Of a stretch of DNA of 64,000 nt, positions 56,101 through 64,000 are shown piece by piece. Source of the DNA: Owenia fusiformis (taxonomy: Eukaryota; Annelida; Polychaeta; Sabellida; Oweniidae); assembly GCA_903813345.2 (NCBI GenBank), contig CAIIXF020000010.1, forward strand, positions 15,616,181 to 15,680,180, read 5' to 3'. The translations under genes were made by a program, and so were the position numbers. Within the stretch, counting starts at the first letter, position 1. Each line of letters begins with the position of its first letter. Under the pieces are notes generated by a model. It searched no databases, was not told the DNA's origin, and saw nothing but the letters and a program-made list of their open reading frames with translations.

Positions 56101-59100
56101 ATAGGTGTTATCACCCATTTTTCAAAATGGCCGCCGGTGCGCTTGCTACCAAATAAAAGAAGTTATATCTAAGCATACTGAGAGGCAAAATCAGTGATTT
56201 TAGGGTCTAATTTTGAGTTTAGGGGTCAATGATTTGAGTTATGCCTAAATCCAAGTCATCGAAACATTAATTCATATGAAAATCCAAGATGGCCGCCAAA
56301 TTTGGTTCAAAAACAAATATGTACTAATGATACAAGCTCAAAAACATTTCAACATGATTTTGAAGAGTTTTAGAAGAGGTTTTAGAGTCTTCAGATTTTA
56401 TTCATGTCTAAAGCTTTGTCATCAAAGGATTACCTTGTATTGAAATCCAAGATGGCCGCAAAATAGGTGCCAAAACGAATATGTTATTACAGTATTGATA
56501 TATATGCAAGCTCAAGGAACAGATAAAAAGCAATTTTGTAGACAATGAAAGGGTTTGGGGGCCTCATTTAAGTCTAAGTCAGCAAAGAATTGCTTTAAAT
56601 GAAAATCCAAGATGGCCACCAAAATGAAAATGCAAACATGTATTGATATAAGCTCAAAGAACAGATAAAAATTAATTTTATAGACCATGAAAGTGTTAGG
56701 GGATCAATGATTTTATTCTCTTAGTCATCAAAGAATAACTTGATGTGGAAATCTCAGATGGCTGCCAAAATGAATATGTTACTATTAATATATGTTCAAA
56801 GTGATTTTGGAGACCATGTCTAGGGGATCAATGATTTTATTCTCTTAGTCATCAAAGAATAACTTGATGTGGAAATCTCAGATGGCTGCCAAAATGAATA
56901 TGTTACTATTAATATATGTTCAAAGTGATTTTGGAGACCATGTCTAGGTTTCAATGGTCAAGAACTTTAATTATGTATAAAACTTAGTCATCAAATAATT
57001 ATTTTATTTGGATATTCAGGATGGCAACCAAAATGGCTGCCAAAAGAATAAGTAATTTTGGAATACATTTATTTGAATATCCAAGATGGCCCTGATGGGA
57101 TGTACCATCTCAATTGTACCCTCTTCATCGCAGCAATGAACTGGATTGTGAAAGCAGAAGAATCCAAGTAGGGAGGTCTCAAAGTGAATGATGACACAAA
57201 CCATCCTTCTTGCCAAGCCTTTATGGACATCATCACTGTTATGACCTAGTCATTCCCTGGAGCACAACGGATTCTAAGCTGCCTCGAGATGATGGCCAAT
57301 TGGGCATGTATTTAGTGCAATCCAGGGAATCTTTTCAGCTGAGTGGTATACAAAGGCAGCTAATGTGCAATTATTCATACTATCCATGATGAGAGAATTG
57401 AATATCTAGGGAAATATTTTGATGAGTTTCTTAAAGATATCAACAGCATCTGTGAGAACTAGAAAAATGAATGAAAGCTATTGACCTTAGCCATGTAGGG
57501 AGTTGGTTCAAAGTCTCATGCTTTCAGTTTGGTGTTGTTCTATGACTTTTCCAACTATGTAACTTCCATTACAACAACAGAGGCTGAGGAGAAAGAGCAA
57601 CATCAACAGAGTAAGAAGGGGTAACTTGCAAAGGTTACCTGGGAGTAGATAGGCAACTTTGGTTCCAATAATCTCAAACAAACACACACCCAAAAAAAGG
57701 TTAATAAGTATTTTAGCACTCTGGGAATCAGCTCTTGACAATGGACCAAGTTAAATTTTGGTGTATCCCAAAAGCTCTAATTGACTCTAATTCCAAGAAA
57801 AAAGAAAAAGAGAAAAACAAAGAAAATGAAAAAACAAAGACAACACAAATGAGAAAACACAAATAAAACAAGAAAATTGAAAGGCAGCAAAGAAAAAAGA
57901 AGAAAGAAAAACAAAAATGAAAACAACAACAAAAAAGAACACTGAAAAATATAGAGGTTATAACAGATAAAGAGAAAATAGGAAAAAACTTAACCAACAG
58001 CCAATTTGGCAGCGATTTTGGCAGCCATCTTTGATTTTCATCAAGACAACAATTTAACAATTAAAGTGAAGAGAAAAAATTTCAGTTGTAACTGAAATCC
58101 TCAATCCCTAGATCCTAGTTAACTAGTCAAAGATACCACAATCACTTGCCAACATCCTCTGTTAATGCTTATAGATATACATGTATGTACATGTAAATAT
58201 TCATTTTGGCAGCCATTTTGGTGATCATTTTGGATTTTAATATGAGGAAAGGTTAAGATGACTTTGGTAAAGTCTAAATTGAAACCATTTTCCCCTGAAA
58301 CCTAGTTTCAGATATCTATTACGTACATTACTTTTCTAACTTTTCTATGTGCGTATAAATTCATTTTAGCAGCCATATGTTTGGCCATTTTGGCAGCCAT
58401 TTCAAATTTCTATATAAAGGTATTCTTTAATCTTTAATTAGATTTATCCATGGATGGAATCCGTATAAACCTCTAAAACCCTATCATGGTCTACAAAAGC
58501 ACTTTTTAACTATTCTTTGAGTTTATATAAATAGTTTACATATTCATTTTGACACTCATTTTGGTGGCCATCTTGGAATTTCATATAGAGGATTTCTATT
58601 ATTACTTAAATTTAAACACAAATAAAATCCCCAGCCTTTAAATCCTATTCATGGTCTCCAAAGTCACTTTTTAACCGTTCTTTGAGCTTTTTTTTAGCTT
58701 ATATCAATAGTAACATATTTGTTTTGAGACCCATTTTGGTGGCCATCTTGGATTTCCATATAAAGCAATTTTTAGATGACTTAGATTTTGACATGAATGA
58801 AATCCTTGACTCCTAAAACCCAGAAATAGACTTCAAAATCACTGATTTTGCCTCTCATTATACTAAGATATGATCTCTTTTATTTGGTCAAAAGCGCAAA
58901 AGCAGCCATTTTGAAAAATGGGTGATAACACCCATAAGCTACCACTCCTGCAATGCTATCACATATTTTCTTACTCTGGAGGTATTTACCTAGCCAAAAA
59001 TCACTATGAGCATTATTCCCCTAACTTGGTACCGATAAGCTAAATTTTGGGGTGAAGCTGATGGCCTATAACGACGTCTACAGGGATCCAATTACCATAA

Positions 59101-61969
59101 AGTAAATATCATCTGTCCTTGATATAAGGATTGTTTAAAACAAACTGACCTTCAACAAACAGACCATTATTAAATGCAGGTTTATAATAATATTAGTATA
59201 AAGTTAATTAAGAAATGTAAAGGTCAAGTATTGAATCTCTAAAACTGAATTATTTAGCTAAAATACATGGACGAGAAAACGTCAGTGTAAACATGTACAA
59301 ATACCACTAAAATGTAGTTTTCTAATTAAAAAGATGGTTTTCTAATCGACCTTCAACTGATTAAATTCAACATGGTAATAGTCGGACCTCTGTTTGCTTG
59401 TAGACGGTGTTCGGTGGTTGGTATTCGGTGATGGGCCTATTGTTCGGCGCCTGCAAGTGACAGGTGGAGGCGTTATGTATGTTAATGCCTTGTCTATAAG
59501 TGTTTTGGGGGACTGGATCTCCGGTCTCGGGTACGACTGAATAAAGGTAGGCTTACTCCTGGGGTTTCAATAACAGCCGGCGGGCGGCGAAAACGCCGCT
59601 TCAAATCCCAGTTACGCCGGTTCAAATTTTGAGAGAAAAAAAAATTGAGAAAAAAATTGCCGGTCCAAATGATGAGAGATTTTGCTGACACATGAGACAA
59701 ATCAATTTAGTTTGACATATCAAATGAAAGAATATAAATTGGCCTACCTTGTGAAGGCAAAATCTAAGTATAATAGGCAGATAATCAGCAGTGTTTTAGA
59801 GAAACACTAAGATAATTATCAGAGGGGGAGAAACACCAGGGTTCAAAGATGACATACGCTTATAATGTAAATCTGTATTGAGATGACACGGTCGCTGATT
59901 GGTCAAAAGTCGACAAACAAATGACGTCATCAATGGCGATTTCAAAATTTTCGAAATACGCTTCGAATAATATTATGTTCATTTCTGGCGTGTTAACCAA
60001 TATCATAGCTTCTCATTTCACATCAAGATAAAGAAAGGTGTACGGAATATGCCTATATCAATTATAACATCCCATCGAAGTGTAGTATTTGATAGCTAGC
60101 CGATGAAAATTCGAACGAACGAAGGTGGTAAGCAAGAGAGGTAATTATGTCTGTCATCTTGAAACTCTGGGGCTTTCCCTCCTCTTGATAATTATCTTAC
60201 TGTAATCCGGCCACCATTTTTATTGACCTACTCTCAAACCAACATTGCTTTGAGACTAATGGGTCAGTAGCAAAAAACCTTTATCACTGTCCTGTCAACT
60301 TTCAATGGACACTATATTATTAACAATTACACATGTACTTGAAAACAAACAGTATAATCAATACAATTGATCTTCTTGGTATTATCTTACATCATAGTGA
60401 GGAAGCACAAAGGGCAACATTTGAAAACAAATAAAATATTACAAGTCAAAAATGCATATCAAACTATTGAATGTTAATCTTTATACAGTATTTCATTGAG
60501 ATTAATAATGTGTCAGAAAGGAATATTGAGTTTATTACTTTACATGAGTCAACATTTAAAAAACACCGTAATAAAGAATGAACAAGTCAAATAGATCTAT
60601 TGCTCATACTGTTTGTATTAAAGTGACAGGAAAATACTGATTTTATTGTTTTACGTCACAGTGAGGAAGCACAAGGGGTAACATTTAACTCCAAATATGA
60701 ACGAGAATGCGAGCGAAGCGAGCGGCGAATGGTCGATAAAAAATTCAGCCTGTTGAAATTGCCGAAGGCCTGTTGAAAAAATATTTATTGAAACCCCTGT
60801 TACTCTAGTTGCAATTTGTTGGCTGGACTATACCATGCTGAATTTTCATTCAGTTGAAGGTCGACGTTGAGAGATTTCTCTTGGAGTTTTATTAAATCAA
60901 CTAAACCCTCGTGCCATTCATTACATCAAAAAGCTGAACTACAAATATTTGTTTATGTGCTTTATCTGAAGGTACAATTACAATACTATTGTTGGCCCAG
61001 TAATAGTTTGTTGGCTTAATCTAATTGCATTTCGAAAAACATACGGTAACGTTTGAGAAACGAAAATATTATGATAGTGAGCAAAGAAAACAATTGATCA
61101 TGAACCTTGAAAGTGTCTCTCACAACAATGAAGCATTGGATGTTAAAAACGAAAACAAATTTTAATTTAAAAATTCATTAAACCAGATTAGCATCAACTG
61201 ACTTGAATACATGCATTTAAACACTATTGACCATAGGGGTCTATTCATCCCAATTTCAGTATACATTGCTAAGCCGAAAGGACCTGAAAAGTCCATTGGA
61301 CTTACGGGGAAAAGAAAAAGCATAAAGCAACACAAGACATCCAAAATACAAGGAAACAATATCAACCGACCCATTTTCTTATGGCCGTCCAATATTCAAA
61401 AATGCCAAGCATGTAAAATGTGAAAGACAAATGAGTGCACAGTGAGAAAAGGAACATCAAATTATCCGAGCACAATAAATTTATTTGAGCACAACACTCT
61501 CCCAGAAGTCGGGCTTAGATCGGATTATTTAAATCACTCAACCACGGACCTGAAGAAAAAAGTCCGTGATTCAACTAACCTGTCTTTCTTCCCCAGTACT
61601 GACAGAAGACGTAATTCCCCGGGGACTCCCACGTGGACTAGCACGGGGGCTGGCCCGTGGACTCCCAGCCCATCCTTTTCCTAATGGTGTTGTTCGTGGA
61701 CCAATTATGGGATTTGGTTGAATAGCCCCTCCTTCAGTTTCCTCTGAAAATCTTGGAGAAGATAAAGGACTCATTGCTTTTTGTCTGGTCAAGTGATTCA
61801 AGAATGGCATCGACCTGAGCAGTTGCTCTGTTGGAAGTGATGTCCGTCTTGGTGACATATTCTGAAGGCCATTAATAGAACTATTCGACGGGGAACCAAA
61901 TATAACTGGTCTACTTTTCACCTCGTTGCTAATTGTTTGTACATTGTTTTTGGTAGTTATGGCAGCCAT
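44094..61969 (-). CDS. DIXDC1: Dixin (DIX domain-containing 1 / Ccd1), 17 coding exons, 790 aa
   Basis: Dixin is a cytoplasmic adaptor in Wnt/beta-catenin and JNK signalling that co-polymerises with Dishevelled and Axin through its DIX domain and binds actin through its CH domain. Exons from the start are 61580-61969, 53334-53463, 52868-52993, 52422-52579, 51999-52090, 50524-50753, 50025-50173, 49461-49535, 49032-49136, 48675-48779, 48218-48313, 47711-47893, 47161-47316, 46422-46503, 46078-46189, 45334-45442 and 44094-44168; phases match and the sum is 791 codons. A Ser-Pro-Arg-rich leader (1-130) precedes the CH domain (about 131-238: [52 protein letters not shown]). A coiled coil spans about 376-610, then [19 protein letters not shown] and the DIX domain (about 709-788: [53 protein letters not shown]). 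A second first exon (55221-55364) would give 708 residues. Confidence 0.97.
44241..44803. mobile_element. piggyBac-like MITE, interior rich in GAACG/ACGT words
   Basis: Ends CCCTACTATCACACCACACT and, inverted, CCCCCCTATCACACCAAACT share 26 bp with three mismatches. The left flank is TTAA and the right flank TTAG, as expected of a decayed TTAA duplication. The interior is crowded with GAACG, AACGGG and CGTAC words on both strands and has no coding capacity. It lies in the last Dixin intron. Confidence 0.7.
44959..45384 (-). repeat. 53-bp tandem array at the Dixin exon 16 donor (8 units)
   Basis: On the minus strand the unit is AAGTACCACTTTAAAGCACT onward to GAAGAGGT. The first unit is the exon end; seven more follow in the intron, each but the last ending in a perfect GAG|GTAAGT. 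Copies differ only at a G/A position in the ACTGTAAAAG region, so the array is young or homogenised. Confidence 0.96.
45334..45442 (-). CDS. DIXDC1: Dixin exon 16, DIX domain
   Basis: Encodes [20 protein letters not shown] and [15 protein letters not shown]. The last 51 bases are the founding copy of the 53-bp array. Only this first GTAAGT donor joins the last exon in phase 0 as family alignment requires. Confidence 0.95.
45674..45987 (+). mobile_element. tRNA-derived SINE
   Basis: Box A (TAGCTCAGCTGTAGCGCGG) and box B (GATTCGATCCC) lie at tRNA spacing in the first 70 bases. A ~240-bp body and a simple A-rich tail ending AAATACAATACAA follow. It lies in Dixin intron 15. The body word TACTTCGGGGTGTTTGACTG suggests the degenerate copy near 26930 belongs to the same family. 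Confidence 0.8.
46078..46189 (-). CDS. DIXDC1: Dixin exon 15, start of DIX domain
   Basis: Encodes [20 protein letters not shown], matching [20 protein letters not shown] of vertebrate Dixin. Ends phase 2. Confidence 0.97.
46422..46503 (-). CDS. DIXDC1: Dixin exon 14, linker
   Basis: Encodes [20 protein letters not shown], a Ser-rich linker before the DIX domain. Ends phase 1. Confidence 0.88.
46773..47045. mobile_element. 273-bp TA-flanked MITE
   Basis: CAGGGTGGTCCAAAAAATGG and inverted CAGGGTGATCCACAAAATGG ends between TA dinucleotides, with match continuing to GGACACT. Mariner-like tips, no transposase. It sits in Dixin intron 13. Confidence 0.88.
47161..47316 (-). CDS. DIXDC1: Dixin exon 13, conserved pre-DIX block
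   Basis: Encodes [20 protein letters not shown] and [20 protein letters not shown], very close to vertebrate LRSLRNSFSGHDPQHHTIDS. Phase 0, donor GTGAGT. Confidence 0.96.
47711..47893 (-). CDS. DIXDC1: Dixin exon 12, end of coiled coil
   Basis: Encodes [20 protein letters not shown] and [12 protein letters not shown], then DGSPRQSP. Phase 0, donor GTAAGT. Confidence 0.92.
48218..48313 (-). CDS. DIXDC1: Dixin exon 11, coiled coil
   Basis: Encodes [20 protein letters not shown] and RDIHLQQSQ, matching VDLQRKLDERNRLLGEYKKE. Phase 0. Confidence 0.93.
48675..48779 (-). CDS. DIXDC1: Dixin exon 10, coiled coil
   Basis: Encodes [20 protein letters not shown] and a continuing helix, matching ALQQRLTQQDTSVLQLKQEL of vertebrate Dixin. 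Phase 0. Confidence 0.93.
49032..49136 (-). CDS. DIXDC1: Dixin exon 9, coiled coil
   Basis: Encodes [20 protein letters not shown] and [13 protein letters not shown], heptad-patterned, 35 codons. Phase 0. Confidence 0.93.
49461..49535 (-). CDS. DIXDC1: Dixin exon 8
   Basis: A 25-codon exon, [20 protein letters not shown] and DSDQL, equivalent to the LLLNGSLPEDEQ hinge of vertebrate Dixin. Phase 0 at both ends. Confidence 0.9.
50025..50173 (-). CDS. DIXDC1: Dixin exon 7, coiled coil
   Basis: Encodes [20 protein letters not shown] and a heptad-patterned helix ending LLQLQDL. Ends phase 0 at GTGAGT. Confidence 0.92.
50524..50753 (-). CDS. DIXDC1: Dixin exon 6, Ser-rich linker
   Basis: Encodes a disordered stretch with repeated HGSP(N/R)TS motifs ([17 protein letters not shown]) and many candidate Ser-Pro phosphosites. 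Ends phase 1 at GTAAGT. Confidence 0.92.
51778..51955. mobile_element. GTGGAACACC-type MITE fragment in Dixin intron 5
   Basis: Begins TACAGAAGAACCTGTCTAGG and contains GTTCCGCTTGGGAGGTGTTC and TGTTCCACTT repeats, as in the element at 34180. The right end is unclear. Confidence 0.5.
51999..52090 (-). CDS. DIXDC1: Dixin exon 5, linker
   Basis: Encodes [20 protein letters not shown], corresponding to the AALADV..DMSR segment of vertebrate Dixin. Ends phase 2. Confidence 0.9.
52422..52579 (-). CDS. DIXDC1: Dixin CH exon C
   Basis: Completes the CH domain with [20 protein letters not shown] then YKP, followed by a Ser/Thr-rich linker. Ends phase 0 at GTGAGT. Confidence 0.96.
52868..52993 (-). 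CDS. DIXDC1: Dixin CH exon B
   Basis: Encodes the middle CH helices, [20 protein letters not shown], the most conserved block with vertebrate Dixin. Phase 1 at both ends. Confidence 0.96.
53334..53463 (-). CDS. DIXDC1: Dixin CH exon A
   Basis: Starts the calponin-homology domain with [20 protein letters not shown] and [19 protein letters not shown], close to vertebrate Dixin. Phase 0 in, phase 1 out. Confidence 0.97.
53464..55220. other. Dixin intron 1b
   Basis: Between the proximal first exon and the CH exon. A single CAGGGTGTCAAAAAACAACG transposon tip followed by a C run lies at 53569. No other gene or RNA is seen. Confidence 0.55.
55221..55364 (-). CDS. DIXDC1: Dixin proximal first exon (isoform b)
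   Basis: ATG then 48 codons ([14 protein letters not shown] through SPSRWMDWE) ending phase 0 at GTATAC. No acceptor upstream keeps the frame, which argues for an alternative first exon with its own promoter rather than an internal exon. Like the distal exon it is Ser/Pro-rich. In-frame joining to the CH exon supports it. Confidence 0.8.
55974..59070. mobile_element. 3.1-kb palindromic element between the two Dixin first exons
   Basis: Terminal inverted repeats of ~190 bp share TAGG.GATCAGC, AAGAAAATATGTGATAGCAT and GTTATCACCCATTTTTCAAA. Inside, each arm holds diverged ~130-170-bp units with AAAATCCAAGATGGCCGCC in the left arm and its reverse complement in the right, so the element is inverted over more than 1 kb per side. 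One left-arm unit is tandemly duplicated (56699-56822 and 56823-56947). The centre (57050-57750) has no recognised transposase. Confidence 0.85.
57780..57985. repeat. Polypurine A/G tract
   Basis: About 200 bases almost free of pyrimidines on the plus strand (AAGAAAAAGAGAAAAAC-like), inside the 3.1-kb palindromic element. It creates a spurious Phe-rich open frame on the minus strand. Confidence 0.8.
59371..59493 (+). repeat. Short copy of the ATGCCTTG-ended repeat
   Basis: Contains GGTGTTCGGTGGTTGGTATT and TTCGGCGCCTG, like the GGTTGGTGGTTGGCGTCCGG start of the 39.6-kb copy, and ends ATGTTAATGCCTTGT. The TGACCTT units are missing. Confidence 0.6.
59550..60795. mobile_element. Possible element with short GGGGTTTCAATAA inverted ends
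   Basis: GGGGTTTCAATAACAG at the left is matched inverted by TTATTGAAACCCCTGT at the right. A ~45-bp direct repeat (AGTGAGGAAGCACAA.GGG.AACATTT) occurs at 60397 and 60660. The boundaries are uncertain. Confidence 0.4.
60796..61579. other. Dixin intron 1a, 5' part
   Basis: Directly follows the distal Dixin exon in transcript order. No exon, repeat family or RNA is recognised. Confidence 0.5.
61580..61969 (-). CDS. DIXDC1: Dixin distal first exon (isoform a)
   Basis: ATG in AGATGGCTGCC context, 130 codons, ending phase 0 at GTTAGT. The product is disordered and Ser/Pro/Arg-rich, with SPRRTSLP and the short repeat [16 protein letters not shown]. No domain is recognised. It joins directly to the CH exon in frame. 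Confidence 0.85.
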
Positions 61970-64000
61970 CTTGTTTCAATCTCTGTTTTTTATGAATTTT
62001 TTCCTTTCTGCTAAACATAGATCTTTTGTGTCATGGTCATCATTTTAAGCTCTGTCATCCTCTGAATTTTGCTTATCTACTCCTTGAATTGGACTGCATT
62101 CGTTTTCTTTTTGACTTTAGCTTTTACATTGTTAATGTGGCTTCCACAATATTACACTATACACTCATCAAATAAACCAAATGGACCATTGATTAAAGTA
62201 GCCGAGATTCGTAATCCTTGGATCACCTTTTGCCCTAATTGGATAGGGTTACTGATTGCCTTATATATCATGGGCCTAGTTGCGTGCAATTAGAAACCTA
62301 ATCCCTATACGTCAGAAACATGTCAAAGTCGAAGCAGGTGTAGACAGGTCCCATATTATACCTGAAAGTAAACAGGTGTATTGTACATGTATATGTATTG
62401 TATATATGCATAACAATAAATCAATTGATAATTTGGTAAACATCTCGAAAATGAAATAATTCATATTTTAGCATGCTTTGTGCAATTTGCCTCCTGGTTG
62501 AGTCAATATAGATTACTCTCATTTTAAATCTTACATAACAATAATCCAATACGGAATTCAATAGACAATATCGTATAAATATTATCATAATGTTCAATTA
62601 ACAATACAGATATATTTAGTAACTGATATATTTAAGAACCGTACTCCAACTAAAATACTCTCTCATTCGATTGTCTCAAAATAACGAGGGACAAACTGAC
62701 CACTTTTGCTATCAAGCAACTATACATATTTTATAACCCTTCATATAAACAAGCCAAAGTTCATTCTCATTGTTTTCATATGTCTTTTGAGAAGCGTCCA
62801 TTGTGATTGATGTGATTTATTGTTTAAAAATATATAAAGACTGAGTAACCACCAAGATCACATTTGTGATTCCTTTGATATACCATAACAGCCTCTTAAA
62901 TAAAGGGTTGGTCTATAACCTTGTACCAACAATAATAATTATATATATCCTTAAAATGGCGAGATTATTCTGGTTGGGTGACATAAACCTTTTACAGAAA
63001 ATTGGAATGACTGATCTTCTCCACGAGAACAGTTACATTGTATATATCACTGAATTTGTATGTGCATTCCATAGAAAGCCTGATCTAGTGATCCTCTGAT
63101 ATTATTAAGTATTATACAAACAATAAAATATATCCTAAACTAATGTCAAGATTATTCCAGATGAGTGACGTTTCTGCAGGAAATCTCACTGAATGAACTG
63201 CCCCAAGATTGGAGATTTGGATATATTCCAGTGGCGTCTTCAGGTCTTTTGTCCTGTGCGTGTTCAAATGAGTTATAGCCAAAAGCCTCAAGTTATTCAT
63301 GGACCAAATCTGCTCTAATGGATGGTTGATCTTGCCCCGTTTTGCCTTATCTTACATTTCGATTTGAATACCTTCATGTTGAGCTCATTTACTTGTTTGT
63401 TAATCGTATGACTAAATCCTATTTCTTGTCTTTATGACACGACTTTGTTTGTTGTTCAGCTTATAAAGTAGTAAGCACCTATTTTGGGGTAGGTACTCCA
63501 AGAGTACTTTAAAATGTCTGAAAGACCCATAGGCTCCACAAACTGTCCAAAGAATTATTTCATAATTTCTCGACGAACTAAATCAATACAGTAATGAAAA
63601 TGACTAAGCAACACGTTCATGTTACAGTGAGAACATATGTTCAAAACACAGTTCAGTTCATATTGGAAAACATTTTATTTTACAAATACATGAATCCTTA
63701 GGACAAAAAGAAAGAGGAGCGTGGAGTATTGGGTTAGAGCATGATTAGAGATGACAGTATAGTTGTATTTGATATCGATTAATCTAGAAATGAAGATCAT
63801 GAAATGCATTTCACTGCCAACTAATGTTTACCCCGAATATTTGAGTCATGACGTCAAACCCAAATACAACACAGCATAAAGACTGTGAACTGAACAATGT
63901 CTTAATCATCTTATACAATCATATGTAGTAGTGTTAAGTAAGATTTCACTAAAGGTATCATTTTCACTGCGATATGGTTTGAACTTGATACTTTAAAAGA
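61970..64000. other. Dixin 5' flank / intergenic
   Basis: Holds the unseen Dixin 5' UTR and distal promoter. The short open frames here lack family features and splice context, and no repeats were recognised. Confidence 0.5.

Noticed and set aside
57016-57216. Coding fragment in the centre of the 3.1-kb element
   Set aside because: Short open stretches occur but no transposase or host domain could be recognised; left as unassigned sequence.
57728-58060. Phe/Cys-rich possible membrane protein
   Set aside because: It is a translation of a polypurine tract inside the 3.1-kb palindromic element.

Overview
The window is nuclear DNA from an intron-rich, AT-rich bilaterian animal, most likely a marine invertebrate. 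Four metazoan genes are built from many small exons with GT-AG introns, and the introns and spacers are filled with short inverted-repeat transposons, tRNA-derived SINEs and tandem arrays. I cannot settle the phylum from sequence alone. No bacterial, viral or CRISPR content was found.

Layout. (1) 2180-5805, minus: the 5' half of an Islet-type LIM-homeobox gene (three exons, both LIM domains); the homeodomain exons must lie left of base 1. (2) 13238-18863, minus: a complete seven-exon alpha-arrestin (ARRDC family, 506 aa, three PPxY motifs). (3) 24394-37453, plus: a complete eleven-exon single-domain hexokinase (463 aa) with a second, in-frame alternative last exon at 35500-35577. (4) 44094-61969, minus: a complete 17-exon Dixin (DIXDC1/Ccd1; CH domain, coiled coil, DIX domain; 790 aa, or 708 aa from an internal alternative first exon). 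ARRDC and hexokinase are divergent, hexokinase and Dixin convergent. The genes do not form a pathway: Islet is a transcription factor, ARRDC a ubiquitin-ligase adaptor, hexokinase a sugar kinase or relative, and Dixin a Wnt/JNK adaptor. All exon boundaries were placed by eye, but each of the three complete genes sums to a whole number of codons with matched intron phases.

The most unusual signal is a set of five tandem arrays, each lying on the edge of a coding exon. Two are at splice donors (53-bp unit x ~26 in hexokinase; 53-bp unit x 8 in Dixin). Two are at splice acceptors (31-bp unit x ~17 and 88-104-bp unit x 16, both in hexokinase). One is at the stop codon and poly(A) signal of the arrestin gene (~100-bp unit x 5). 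Each splice-site unit carries a copy of the exon edge plus a usable-looking splice site, and use of a copy in place of the true site runs into an in-frame stop. I know of no named class for this.

Other points of interest are the two alternative hexokinase last exons separated by a 519-bp near-perfect palindrome, altered sugar- and ATP-binding positions in that hexokinase, a 3.1-kb palindromic element between the two Dixin first exons, a mariner copy nested inside another repeat with its TA duplication visible, and several MITE families.
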